Positions 8,321 through 19,165 of a stretch of 64,000 nucleotides of DNA are shown one piece after another. Origin of the DNA: Eutreptiella sp. 'Long Island Sound 2002' (taxonomy: Eukaryota; Euglenozoa; Euglenophyceae; Eutreptiales; Eutreptiaceae); contig OZ038401.1 of NCBI GenBank assembly GCA_964036045.1, positions 35,073,777-35,137,776 of the forward strand. The letters run 5' to 3'. The notes under the pieces were generated by a model, which was not told the origin of the DNA, made no database searches, and saw only the letters and a list, made by a program, of their open reading frames with translations. The position numbers and the translations under genes are program-made. Every line of letters begins with the position of its first letter. Position 1 is the first letter of the stretch.

Positions 8321-9541
8321 GGTAAGAAGATTCTTCCTGCCAAGGCCGAAGAAGTCGCCAAATTTTTTTCGACAGTAATTCCTGGCGATCAGGTGGACAC
8401 TGAGTTGTGTTCCAAGACAAGAGAAAAGATTTTTGAGGAACGGAAGGACACAACCCTTTCGGGGAAGTTGATCAAAGACCCCCCTGTCCGTGGGCAGTTC
8501 GGTGAAGCCTTCATCGAGCTTCGTGAAGGGTACAGGGCGAAGAAACAGCGCCCTTATGAGAACCATGGACACAAACATGAGATACCCAGAAAAATAATCG
8601 AGAGAAATCTCAGGGAATTTGGTTGGCTTGAGGGTTGTATGAACAGCGAATGGTGCTGTGCACCCTTCACCGTCCCGAAGCCGCCGCCTGCAGACCAGAA
8701 CACTATTGATGGCTGGCGAATGGTTGTTGATTTTCGCAACCTCAACGCCGAAACCAAGGCGGATTCGCACCCCCTGCCCCTCATTGAGGAGGAAATCGCC
8801 AAGAGGGCAAGAGGTCGTTTGTTTTGTGTGCCCGATCTCCGTCACGGCTTCCACCAAATGCCGTTGAGGAAGGACAGCCGACCTCTCACCTGTATGTGCA
8901 CGCCATGCGTCCCAGTCCAGTGGACGGTCATGCCCATGGGCCTGAAGAACGCCCCTTCGTTTTTTCAAAGAATGATGGAGGATGTACTTTTTACAGCTCA
9001 TCCTGAGCTTCGTGCCTTCGTGAGTGTGTACATAGATGACATCATCATCGCGACAGAGGGGGAGGGACTGACCGAAGCCGAGCTGGTGGCCCTACATGAA
9101 AAGCAGCTGAACCAGGTTTTGGACATTCTTGATGCCAATCAGCTGATTTGTGGGCCAAAGAAGGGAAAATTATTTTTAAAATCAGTGGAATTTTGTGGTT
9201 CTCTCCTTGAGAATGGCACCCGACGACCCAGTCCAGGGAAGCTCGTCGCTATTCAGAAGTGGAAGCGCCCTGAGACGATCACGGAATTGAGAGGATTCCT
9301 GGGTTGTTGCAATTTTTACCACACTTTTGTGCCGAATTATGCCAAATTTGCTGCCCCCCTCACTGAATTATTGAAGGTAGGGAGAGATGCGGGCAAGGCA
9401 GGTTCAAAGGTTCGTGTCAAGTGGACTGACGAGTGCGAGGAGGCCTTCCATCACTTGAAGGCGGCCCTCTGCGAAGTCGCCACGTTGCATGTGCCGCAAT
9501 TCGACCAACCCTTCTACATAAGAACCGACGCTTCTAGGTAG
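8321..9541 (+). pseudogene. Pol: reverse transcriptase and start of RNase H
   Basis: The sense frame resumes after the inversion. RT blocks appear in order: GWRMVVDFRNLNAETK (block 1/2), HPLPLIEEEIAKRARG, LFCVPDLRHGFHQMPL, MPMGLKNAPSFFQRMME and the catalytic VYIDDIII with YIDD at 9029-9040. The thumb and connection follow (FLGCCNFYHTFVPNYAKFAAPLTELL). RNase H begins with FYIRTDASR, whose Asp is the first catalytic residue. The next codon is TAG (9539-9541), where family members normally have an aromatic residue (Tyr), so one substitution explains the stop. The enzyme would copy element RNA into DNA inside the Gag particle. Confidence 0.9.
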
Positions 9542-10825
9542 GCGATCGGAGCTGTCCTTGAACAGGTTGATGAAGCCACAGGTGATCATTACCCTCTTGC
9601 ATTTTGGTCTCGGAAGCTAGCCCCACGCCAAATGCAATGGTCGCCGCGTGAGCAAGAAACCTACGCCATAATCTGTGCTTTAAAAAAGTACCAATCGTGG
9701 GTTGGCACCAATCGAGTCGAGGTCCCGACGGATCATCGATCTCTGGAGTATTGGGCCACTGAACACATTGATACTGTCGCGAGCCCAGCTGGTCGACGGG
9801 CCAGATGGCACGAAATTCTCAGTCTGTTTGACCTCCATGTGTCGTATTTGCCTGGAAAACACAACACGGTAGCGGATGCTCTGAGCCGATGGGCTTACCC
9901 CGCTTCAGAGGGGCTGCAAAGTACCAACATCCATGGTACGGAGCAGGACCGCCATGTCATAATCGAATGGGATCAGGAAGAAAAAAAGCTCATTCGACGT
10001 GCATGCATGCAATGCGCTGTTAAACAGCACGCATTACCGTGCCATGACATCACGGCCTTTTCAGATCCGGCGCATGCTCATGAAATCTGCACCAAATCAC
10101 TGAAAGTCGTGGGAAAAGTCACCGATCCCTCCTCAGGGAGTGTGAAACGGTTTGACTACACCCGACGTGTAAGTGGATTTCGGTTGATTCAGGGCATTAA
10201 GCGTCGAGATCCGGCCAAAACTCCACCCCTGCCGAAAGATTCCCTTATCATCCGTGACTGGACGTCCGATTATCTGCAGGATCCCATGTTTAAAGAGGTC
10301 TTTGGAAATCTCAAATCCAAAGATGCTCACAGGGATGGGATTTTTGCGGAGTACTCGTTGGATGGGGGGAAGCTGTGGATGGAGGGTAAATTGTGCGTAC
10401 CAGACGCCCTAGCCCCCCGAGTGTTAAACTGGTGGCACAAATGGGAGTCCCCCCACGCACATGGCCGTCGATTATGGTCGATGATTAAACATAGGTTGTT
10501 TGGCTCAAGGCTATATACTCATTGCATGAAAGTAGCCGCCGGATGTGCCCAATGTGCTGTCTCGACGCCCCCCAGCGCGAAGAAGCACGGCCATCTGAGG
10601 CCACACCCTATTCCGGAGCGCCTCTTTAACAGAGTCACCAGTGATTTCTTCTATCTCGGTGAACTCAACGACGAAGAGTGCCATTGGACCAACAAAAAAA
10701 TCAATGGTGTGCTCCTTATACAATGCCGTCATTCCGGCTACATTCAAGTGTTGCCTTGCAACATTGAGTCGATGACTGGCAAGGCTGCCGCCAAATGGTG
10801 CGCGCAGACCAGGATGGGAGGTTGA
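9542..10825 (+). pseudogene. Pol: RNase H remainder and integrase N-terminal half
   Basis: Same frame as RT, after the TAG. RNase H continues with AIGAVLEQ, PLAFWSRKL, SPREQETYAI (Glu), TDHRSLEYW (Asp) and LPGKHNTVADALSR (last Asp). The integrase zinc-binding part follows with His residues in WWHKWESPHAHGR and a CAQC pair, then SDFFYLGELN with the first catalytic Asp. A TGA (10823-10825) interrupts the frame right before the second catalytic block; a CGA or GGA codon one substitution away would remove it. An ATG-started product could begin only at 9632, so the segment is not a functional gene by itself. Confidence 0.88.
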
Positions 10826-12007
10826 GATGTCCCATCCGAGGTGGTTACGGACTCAGGCAAAGAGTACACCTCCGAATGGTGGAGGGAATTATGTGCTCGC
10901 CTTGGAATCCACCACCTCAGGTGTGAAATCCACTCGCATCGAGCGCTGCCTGGCGAAAGAGCCGGCCGCTCAATTATAAATATGCTTCGTAAGGAGCTCG
11001 CGAGTGAAAAAGATTTCCATTGGGTGGAAGTTCTCTTCGCATTGCTTCGCCGCTACCACAACACGCCTTTGTACCATGGCCTTTCTCCAAATGAAATTGT
11101 CTTTGGACGAAAGAAGTGTTGGTGGAACATGCCGTTGAATAATCCTCGCCCTTGTAAAGATGCTTCGCTGTTTTTGGACGACGTCCAACGAGCAGATAAA
11201 ACTGTCTCGAAATTAATTGATAAGCATCAAGCTGACTGGCTTTGGGTCCAGAATCAAGGCCGAAAAAACCCCCACAATTTTGAATTCGATGATCGAGTTT
11301 GGCTTCGAAAATCCGAAACCACCCTGGACGGAGATGATAAGCTTCTTCCCTTGTGGGAGGGGCCATTCGCTGTTACAGCGCGTCTTGGTGAGAACAGGTG
11401 GAGGATTCGTGTGGATGTCAGCAGGGAAATTGACGTTTCGGGCGATCGCCTCAAGAGAGAGATCCCCTCCCCCAAGGATCGGGTTAAACCCCTTTTTTGG
11501 ACTTCAAAATTTTTGTCCGATCGGGTCATCGAAGGGGGGAAGTACAAACTCAAGAGGATTGTAGAGGCAAGACGTGACGAAAAGGGCGAATGGGAATTTC
11601 TATGTGAGTGGTGGGGCTTTGATTCCAGTCACAACAACTGGGAACCAGCCCATTCTTTTGTCCATGGGTACACCAAGGGGTTCATCGACTTCCTGAAGAA
11701 GCACCCCGAAATTGGCGTACTCCTGACAGACTGTTTGTCGAAACCAGACAGACAGGTGGAGAGCGACGGAAAAAGACCTGTGGTGAATCGAGATCCAGCC
11801 TTTTACGGCCCTCATTCGTCACATTCCAGGGCTGATCCGTCGATCCCCCCTCCTGCGGTCAGGCCAGCCCAGGAGCCAAATGAGGACCAAGCTTCAAGTT
11901 CGGCCGCTGATTTGCAGCGCCCAAGCCGTACGAGGGCCCGACCAGACAGGTTGGTGGTCACATGTATTCGTGCTTGGCCGAATTCAGGGAGATCCGTCGC
12001 GACTTGA
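10826..12007 (+). pseudogene. Pol: integrase C-terminal half with GPY/F and chromodomain
   Basis: Continues in the RT frame. VTDSGKEYTSEWW gives the second catalytic Asp and LPGERAGRSI the Glu, 34 residues apart, as in D,D-35-E integrases. LPLWEGPFAVTARLGENRWRI is a GPY/F-type module. YKLKRIVEARRDEKG...FLCEWWGF...NNWEP (about 11543-11655) is a clear chromodomain with its aromatic cage and W-x-NxWEP core. Chromodomains in Metaviridae tether integration to modified histone tails. The C-terminal ~100 residues are a low-complexity Pro/Ser tail. All residues judged by eye to be catalytic are intact in this part. Confidence 0.88.
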
Positions 12008-12029
12008 GTCGCCGACGCCCTAATCTGGG

Positions 12030-12112
12030 TAACAGTCGTCTAGTCCAGGGCGTCATGGCACTCGTCGCTAGGGCTCAAGGGTGTAGGTTCGAAACCCTTG
12101 CATGTCCAACTC
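12030..12112 (+). other. tRNA-like sequence with a perfect B box
   Basis: GGTTCGAAACC at 12086-12096 matches the RNA polymerase III B-box consensus. About 45 bases upstream GTCTAGTCCAGGGCG has an A-box/D-arm look. The acceptor and T stems do not pair well, so this is a decayed tRNA, a tRNA-derived SINE head, or chance. Confidence 0.3.
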
Positions 12113-13827
12113 CTACAAAAGCTCCAGCCTCGCCCCGTCGACCACTTATTCCAATGTGAGTGTTCTGACGACTTGAAAGAACCACATTCTGCTCAATCCA
12201 CTGTGCATTTTTCCTGATTACGACATGATGTGGAGAACTGCGAATGTTTGATAATTTGACGTCAATGAACTTTTCTTTGGTCTCCGTTCGGCAGACAAGG
12301 CGTAGATACGCTACCGAAAGCCACGGAGTGTGCTGCCGTGTTCAGAAAAAACCAAACTCAGGCTTAATTCAGGCAGATTCGGGGTAATCTTGTCTCTGTT
12401 GGTCTGTGCATTTTTGGAATTTGGCTACTCGTGCAGATGGAAGCAAATGTACATAGTAAACACGCTGGCCAGCGACATTCACCCCTACAGGCACCCCCTG
12501 TAGTACTGGCTGCACCAGATGCGACGCCAGGAACTCAGACCTTACCTTCATTTGCCGTGATGTGGAAGCCAAAGTCCAGATTCAGATCCAGGATCCTCAA
12601 ATTTGCCTTGAATTTCTCAGGTTTGTCCATCATTCTGCCACTGTTGCACGAAACCCAGACGTCAATTGTTCAGACAACCTTCAGATAGGAGCTCTAGGGA
12701 CTTGTAACAGCAACCTCTGAAGTCCGTAAGCTTCGCGGTATTTTTTTTTGGCACACGCCAATGTGAGCTCAATCCGACCTGTAACTGTCGAAAATGGTGA
12801 ATCCAAGTGTCTTGTGGGACTCAACCGAAAGATTGGCCTTGTCCAAGTCGATTGACACCACCGCCACTGTAAATAAAGGACTATTCGGTGTCTCTCAGTT
12901 ATATACTGTCAGTAAAATGCCTTCAGCGAACCTTTGGCGCGTTACATGCCAAGGATCCAGGGCCAGCATGTCCCATCATGATGCATCATCACATGATCCA
13001 CATTCTCATGGAATCTGTTGGATGCTCGCGAACCAACGTGCCGGAAAGCACAATTGAGCTGAATAAACGACAATATATGTTAACTCTAGTCTAAACGAAA
13101 GTGTTAATAGTTTGAGTTCTAGACATTCCGCTTCATTTCACCTTCATCTTAGGGAATTTGCTGATTTTGGGACAATCTAGGTTGATTTCCTTGTCATCTC
13201 CCCACATTCCTCGAAGATCTGTTTAGATCTAAGTGAACAGAAAAACATCCCTACCTTCTGTGGTTCACTTAGGGTCTGCAGACTACACTTGTATTTGTTT
13301 TCCCTCTCTGTGATTGCTTAATCTCCTTCATCTCTGCTCAAATTGATTCTCAATCTTGCTGAATCTTGTGATCATCCACCAGATGCGCCAAATCTGAAGC
13401 ACATGCTGCACTTTTCAGAACGAGAAAAGCGGGAGTAACACGATGTAGAGTTCGGCGAGGACACCGTAGCGTGCCCGCGACAGCGAAACTGTGCCAGAGC
13501 GCTGAGATGTCACTCCATTTCTTGATTCCCCCACTCAATCCACCATTAATATTCCTCATTCTCAACCAGTGCATGGTTTGGTATCGATTCTCGATACGTT
13601 TACATGCTCTTTAGCCCTTAACCTACTGTTTTACTGCACGGAGGACTGTTCGTCACTTCTCATTCTGTCTCATTTCAGGTTCATCCATCCTGATTCAGTG
13701 TCAATTCAGCCCAGATCAGGTCAGATCAAGCAGATTTCGCCCCATCGAGGCTACATTTCTATTTTTTTCTGGGACTTACCCGCACTACGTTCTTCGTTGA
13801 CGTAGCGACACACCCCAGTGTGTTTTT
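12113..13827 (+). other. untranslated 3' region of the retrotransposon
   Basis: About 1.7 kb between the end of integrase and the polypurine tract. Only short frames without recognisable domains are seen on either strand (such as 13350-13574 minus), so I see no additional gene. Such long 3' regions occur in several chromovirus-like lineages. Confidence 0.6.
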
Positions 13828-13837
13828 GGAGGGGGAG
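13828..13837 (+). promoter_or_regulatory. polypurine tract
   Basis: GGAGGGGGAG directly abuts the TG of the 3' LTR and is preceded by a T-run. This is the expected primer for plus-strand DNA synthesis. Confidence 0.85.
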
Positions 13838-14370
13838 TGTAAGTGCGGCTAACCCCCATCTGCTCAGATTTTCACAAATCTGCCCCAGATTGACTACATC
13901 TTGGTCATTTTCTTTGCTTCGGCGGAATCGCCGCCTCGCAGCTCAGTCTCAGGATCAGACCTATGTATTTCTGATATGCCGGATCTGATTCCGCGGTCCA
14001 TTCTCCGTAAATCCGCCGCGTTCCGATCATTTACCTGGAATCGCCATTTGCCGCTGACGCGCGCTCGCGGGCCAGATCGGCCAAATATTTTTCACAATCG
14101 GATTTATTTAAATCTTTTCAGATAGATATGGACACTCAGATGTGCATAGTAAAATCCGCATCAATTTTGTTCATAGACTGGGATTTTCTGCCGGATAACA
14201 ATCAGCATGGACCTTGCTTCAGTTGTTGCTGCTCTCGCCTCCGTTGGTGTTCGAGTCTCCGGTTCTACCCCCAAAAGCAGCGTTCAGGTCGACTCCTCGC
14301 GTGCCTGCCCCACTGGTCTTGCCGGCCCCGAGCCCTCCGGCACCATCAACGACCCACGGCAGCACTTTCA
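13838..14370 (+). repeat. 3' LTR
   Basis: Colinear with the 5' LTR, with TG and CA ends. The differences include TATGTATT in place of TATATATT and GCATCAATTTTG in place of GCATCAAGTTTC. The gag-start frame is present here too (14207-14440) but runs into flanking DNA. Confidence 0.95.
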
Positions 14371-14375
14371 GGGCC
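14371..14375. repeat. target-site duplication, right copy (GGGCC)
   Basis: Identical to 3762-3766 and directly adjacent to the 3' LTR end. Confidence 0.9.
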
Positions 14376-15161
14376 AAAAATGGCAAAATTGGCACAAAGA
14401 CACACATGAGTGCATTGAAAGGTGCACAATTATATTATAATATCTTCGGCTTGGATCGTGCAATCAACTAATCCTTCTAAACACAATGACTTGACACTAA
14501 TGACCTTCAATTCCACATATGTGCTCGACTTGGGGCGCTTTGAAAGGTTACGAGCGCCGCTTCCCAAGTGGGCACATGAAAATATGGAAAATTGCAAAAC
14601 ACACACCTTGCTCCCAACGCATCGCTTCGGGATCGCCACACATGCTTCCCTTCACGAAGGTTAGGCTTGCAATTGATCGTAGGGAGTATGGAGAAGGGGT
14701 TTGCACAATATGAGGTCCATTGGCGGGCTTGGCTTGGAGCGATGGACCCGCCAAATGGGCACGCAACACAACACAAGGCACATACTCCATATTGCCCAAA
14801 AAGGTAGCTCCCCCCACGATATGTCATGCCCCCTAAGGGCATAACTTTGTGTCAATCGCTCATAGGAACTCAAGGAGAGTTCCTATGCAACACCAACACT
14901 TGCGCGCTACACTCGAAAGTTATCTTAACGCACGCAATGTCATGGCCAAAGAGTTATAACGCAAACTCTACCCTCTTGACCATGATCCATTACACTAGCG
15001 CGCACGTGTGGAAACGCAAGTCATATAAAGCTTCCTAAATTACGTCGGGAGTATTGTGAATACATCCCACGTTTCCTTATTGTCATTCCTCGCAAGCGGC
15101 ACGAGATATGACCCTTACAAGTGGCCTCACGAATCAACTTTGTTTTGCCCATATGTCTGAG
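14376..15161. other. non-coding flank
   Basis: No protein or RNA gene was recognised. Short overlapping frames occur on both strands, none with a domain. Words such as GCACATGAAAATATGG and CCAAATGGGCACGCAA recall the left flank (3290-3460). Confidence 0.5.
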
Positions 15162-15590
15162 TCAAATGGAGGGCAAGATAAAAGGAAAGTTGATTCGTGC
15201 ATAGGGAAGCACGTAGGTCCACTCGAAAGAGGTCGAATCAAGTGCGGGGATGTCGAAGTCGAAAATCCGATTTCGACATCCTGAAAAATTCGGATTAAGG
15301 TTGCGAGTGTAAGATGTGAAAATTGCGGAAGCGTCCATGCAGTTCCTGAAGGCTTTGGAGCCTTCGTGACGGATTGCGTTAAAATTTCCATTATAAACAG
15401 TTAAACTGGCGGTTACGGTAAAGTCGCGATCCAACCGCCAGCAGTCAAAACAGTGAATATCAGAACGGAAGCGTAAAACTTGACGGAAACAAGATGAAAA
15501 TAAAACCCTGTTGATTCCTGATGTTCTGATATACAAATCTCCGCTGGCGGTGCATCGGTTGCCGATGCGGGGCTTTACGGCACGGAACAC
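15162..15590 (-). CDS. short open frame in repeat R, function unknown
   Basis: 142 codons on the minus strand (FRAVKPRIGNRC... at the start, SDIHCFDCWRLDRDFTV in the middle). The second copy of this repeat at 62090 keeps the first ~28 codons and then stops. A frame that is not conserved between copies argues against a working gene. I do not recognise it. Confidence 0.2.
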   Translation of the reverse strand: MFRAVKPRIGNRCTASGDLYIRTSGINRVLFSSCFRQVLRFRSDIHCFDCWRLDRDFTVTASLTVYNGNFNAIRHEGSKAFRNCMDASAIFTSYTRNLNPNFSGCRNRIFDFDIPALDSTSFEWTYVLPYARINFPFILPSI

Positions 15591-15745
15591 GCTCCCGCCG
15601 GGCTCGCACCGGGCGTCAATGGGCGCCTTCCGTACATGGGGTTAGTGGACCGGAGACCGGTCTTCCCTTCCGTACATGGGGTTAGTGGACCGGAGGCCGG
15701 TTGTATGCCCTACCCTAGCCATGGGGTTCTGGGTACCGCTTCATG
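15344..15745 (-). repeat. dispersed repeat R, copy 1 (inverted relative to copy 2)
   Basis: The reverse complement of this interval matches 61992-62372: GAAGCGGTACCCAGAACCCC, GTTCCGTGCCGTAAAGCCCC, CTGATATTCACTGTTTTGA and so on in the same order, with scattered substitutions. Here a ~37-bp block containing CCATGTACGGAAGG is duplicated in tandem (15628-15700); the other copy has it once. No terminal repeats or transposase are visible. Confidence 0.85.
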
Positions 15746-17285
15746 ACTATGGACCCCAGGGTCAAAGGTCCAATCACTGAAACTCACAAAATGCAGGTTG
15801 AGCATGTATGGACAAGTGAGATCTTGAGACCATCTCAAGGACTGTGTGAACACAATTTGTTCAGGCCTTGTCTAAAGCAGTGGGCTCAGCCCCAAATAGG
15901 CATTTGTCATGTGGTGCCGCCCCCACATCCCGAAGAGCTCTTGTCCCCAGAATTTTTTTGACACTGTGTTACTACATGCCAAGCACGAGCAACGCATGCA
16001 AGAATAAGATCAACATCCGCACTAAGGGTTTACGGTTCAGTTTTTTTCTAGCATTATAGGTTGCTTCACGGCTAGCTACTGAGGCAATCTACCAATAGTC
16101 CTGCAACATGATGGGTTGGCCGATAAACTAGTACAAGAGCACTCCACTCCAGAAAAGAACTAAGATAGAGCCCAATAGGAACATTTTTTCCTAAGTCTCC
16201 AGGCACAACCCTACAACTGTTTGCATCCCGTGGTATTTGTCGGTCAAACAATTCAACAATCCGATACTGAGCACTTATGTTGCTAGGTTAGCGACTCATT
16301 CAAGCACGGGCACGGTGCCTCATCGGGTTTACCTAGGGCCACCTATGGCCAGGGTTTGGGCTAGGTACTAGTCTCCGTTAGGCCCAATTGTAGAGAGCCA
16401 GGGAGGATCCTGCCAGGGGAGACGATATACCGCCACCCTAACCAGGAAACACATTTGGCACCCCGCACCTAGATGGCAGAGCCCGATCGCGTGACACACC
16501 AAAGCCGTAAACACCACCGCTCCACGCAGAACACCCACACACCCCAGGTCCACACAACAGAGCCCGATGCAGCAGCGGCCTACGCACTACAACTTTACGT
16601 GCCACAGCCTCCATACCACAATCATGCGGCATTGGATCCACGGAACGTGAGCCACTGCTGGTCCTCGGGAATTGTCGATTTTGGGGTAAAGGCCTCTTAC
16701 TAGCCAACGTCTCAGAGAAAGATAGTTTTACCCCATGCGTTTTTTTTGCCCATCTTCCAACACTGCCTCTACACCTACAGCGCGAACGGGGATACCTTGC
16801 AGAGTATTTTGAATGACCATGTATGGTGCTTCTTTTAGCCGTAGGTAGGGCGTTCTCTACGGAGATCAACAATGTGACCGCGGCATGCCATGCCATGCCA
16901 GGCTCTTCCACATAGTGCTGATGAACTACCTTTAGAGCAAGCTCAGCGCCTGTTACCGAATGTTGGAGCAAGGCCTACCCCTTTCAGGCGTACCGTTTTA
17001 CAAGATCTTCCTCCTCGACCCACCGCTTCCACAGGCATTTGCCACAAGGCTGAGCCCTTTGAGCTGCTTTTAGGGCAAGAGTTACCCCCTTCCTAGTCTC
17101 CCGCAGCCGGGCCTACCCCTATCATAGGGCTTTAACCCAAGGCCAATATTACTTTCAAAAGAAGCCAGGCAAAGGCCAAGGACCGCAAGGCAAATCTCAA
17201 CAACCGAAGGGCAAAAGATCAAGCCTAGTTAGTTGGGAGTCCCCAACTCTGCATCTTTGTATCACAGGCCTTTCCTGAAGCGGTC
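15746..17285. other. no gene recognised
   Basis: About 1.5 kb of mixed sequence. The minus-strand frame 16438-16971 (177 codons) has no domain and unlikely composition. A short segment at 17005-17040 (CCTCCTCGACCCACC(G/A)CTTCC) recurs at 52467-52490, so pieces of a dispersed repeat are present. Confidence 0.5.
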
Positions 17286-17550
17286 ACAAAGGCTATCCGA
17301 AGGGTTTCCAGTGGGGGGACTTAAGGTTAAAATAGAAGAAGGCAAGGAAACACGGAAGATTAGAAGTGTGCAATGTAAGCACCGAGCGGCTAAGCCCAGG
17401 GACCGGAGGGTAAAATCGTAGCACCAACGGTTGATGTCCATGGACGGAAAGGCAAAATTCAAGGATCCAAGGGTGAAATCTAAGGACCGCAGGGCAAATA
17501 CTAAGTATCGAAGCGCAAAATCCAAGCACCGTAGGATAGCCATCCATTTG
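17286..17550. repeat. ~30-bp degenerate minisatellite, copy 1
   Basis: Irregular copies of a motif near AAGGACC(G)NAGGGYAAAATC repeat about every 30 bases. Positions 17350-17523 recur almost exactly at 18983-19163. The matching minus-strand frames (FCASILSICPAVLRFHPWIL type) are periodic and not taken as proteins. Confidence 0.7.
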
Positions 17551-17930
17551 GACAAATCCTGTCGTTCGGGGGGCAATTTTGGGGCGTGGTGTTGCCACTC
17601 GTTGCCGACGGCCCCGTCAAGCGAGCCGTCGTGGTTGGAGTTTGCCAGTTTTAGGCCGGCAGTCATGAAGACTGAGAATGCCGTGGGCGTGGAATGTTGC
17701 TTGGGGGCTTTCGTTGGGGAGGGCATGCCACAATACAAATACATACAACTTTTCAATTTCGGTACATGAAACTACACAATTTGCCAGCAATGCGTCATTT
17801 GAGAGGAAGCAAGATGGGAAGCGAAAGGATGGACGGACCCCCATGCTTCCCGGTGTGATTTTGCAAACATCAAGGAACTAACCCCTGGGAGATGTAGAAT
17901 GTGTTTGTTGGCTCAACCCCTAGGGTATTT
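17551..17930. other. no gene recognised
   Basis: Mixed sequence without a supported feature. Confidence 0.5.
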
Positions 17931-18660
17931 GTGGCTTTTTTTTGCACTCCCGGCTTTCACGCCCAGGACACCTGTCAATTCGGAGATCTAGAGCCATTTT
18001 GGGCCACCCCCCCCGCTTGGGTTGGTTTCCCAACGGCTACATTTTCTACGGTGTTCCTGGGTTTTTTGCACTCCCGGGACCTTACTCTAGAGACTAGTGT
18101 CGCTTTCACGCCCAAGACACCTGTCAATTCGGAGATCTAGAGCCGTTTTGGGCCACCCCCCGCTAGGGTTGGTTTCCCAACGGCTACGTTTTCTACGGTG
18201 TTCCTGGCTTTTTTGCACTCCCAGGACCTTCCTCTAGAGACTAGTGTCGCTTTCACGCCCAAGACACCTGTCAATTCGGAGATCTAGAGCCGTTTTGGGC
18301 CACCCCCCGCTTGGGTTGGTTTCCCAACGGCTACGTTTTCTACGGTGTTCCTGGCTTTTTTGCACTCCCGGGACCTTCCTCTAGTGACTAGTGTCGCTTT
18401 CACGCCCAAGACACCTGTCAATTCGGAGATCTAGAGCCGTTTTGGGCCACTCCCCGCTTGGGTTGGTTTCCCAACGGCTACGTTTTCTACGGTGTTTCTG
18501 GCTTTTTTGCACCCCCGGGACCTTCCTCTAGAGACTAGTGTCGCTTTCACGCCCAAGACACCTGTCAATTCGGAGATCTAGAGCCGTTTTGGGCCACCCC
18601 CCGCTTGGGTTGGTTTCCCAACGGCTACGTTTTCTACGGTGTTCCTTGGTTTTTTTTTGG
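17931..18660. repeat. ~147-bp tandem repeat, five copies
   Basis: Copies of a unit running TTTCACGCCCAAGACACCTG ... GAGATCTAGAGCC ... GGTTTCCCAACGGCTACGTT ... TTTTTTGCACTCCCGGGACC start near 17955, 18104, 18251, 18399 and 18548. The copies are more than 90% alike by eye. BglII and XbaI-type words recur in each. The array ends in a G-run (18659-18673). Confidence 0.9.
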
Positions 18661-19165
18661 GGGGGGGGGGGGGAAGCCATGCACTAAAGGTGGCGAATTC
18701 GGTAAAAAGGGGTTGGTCCTCGCCCCATAGCCTTTAAATGGGTGTGCCTTGTTCCCAACACCTTTTCAAAGGCTGGGCATTGCTCCAAAGTCCTTTGAAA
18801 GGGGTGGGCCTTGGTCCATAAGCATTCCAAAAGAGCAAAATCCTTTCAAACGGGTGCGGTTTGCTCCAACTACTCTTGAAAAGCGTGGGCCTTGCTCCAA
18901 AATTCGGTAGAAAAGGGTTGGTCCTTGCCCCATAGCCTTTAAATGGGTGTGCCTTGTTCCCAACACCTTTTCAAAGGCTGAAAGGAAACACGGAAAATTA
19001 GAAGTGTGCAATGTAAGCACCGAGCGGCTAAGCCCAGGGACCGGAGGGTAAATTCGTAGCACCAACGGTTGATGTCCATGGACGGAAAGGCAAAATTCAA
19101 GGATCCAAGGGTGAAATCTAAGGACCGCAGGGCAAATACTAAGTATCGAAGCGCAAAATCCAACG
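18661..19165. repeat. 33-bp-type minisatellite plus second copy of the 30-bp block
   Basis: 18661-18980 consists of imperfect units resembling GGGTGGGCCTTGCTCCAAA followed by CTTT(C/G)AAA, the same family as in the U units. 18983-19163 duplicates 17350-17523. Confidence 0.75.

Larger units (their letters stand above)
3767..14370 (+). mobile_element. chromodomain Ty3/gypsy LTR retrotransposon, full length but disabled
   Basis: This 10.6-kb element is bounded by TG...CA LTRs of 533 bp and a 5-bp target duplication. Order on the plus strand: 5' LTR, primer-binding site, gag (stop TAG 7166-7168), protease, an inverted 822-bp segment, reverse transcriptase, RNase H, integrase with GPY/F and chromodomain, a 1.8-kb untranslated part, polypurine tract and 3' LTR. 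Gag, protease, RT, RNase H and integrase all sit in one frame. That frame is cut by the gag TAG, the inversion and two stops (TAG 9539-9541, TGA 10823-10825). The LTRs differ at about 14 positions by eye, roughly 97% identity, so this is not a very recent insertion. It belongs to the chromovirus-like part of the Metaviridae; a protist or algal lineage is likely. Confidence 0.95.

Noticed and set aside
7442-9001. 519-codon minus-strand frame read as one antisense gene across protease, linker and RT
   Set aside because: Only 7499-8320 reads as a protein on the minus strand. The outer parts are shadows of sense RT and protease with their motifs on the plus strand.
15162-15590. Repeat R as a bacterial contaminant or protein gene
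   Set aside because: A second copy is embedded between euglenid-type subtelomeric repeats in the same sequence, and the frame is not preserved in that copy.
18659-18673. G-run as a telomere or G-quadruplex element
   Set aside because: Homopolymer G/C/T runs are scattered throughout this window and this one has no repeat structure; its length may also be unreliable.
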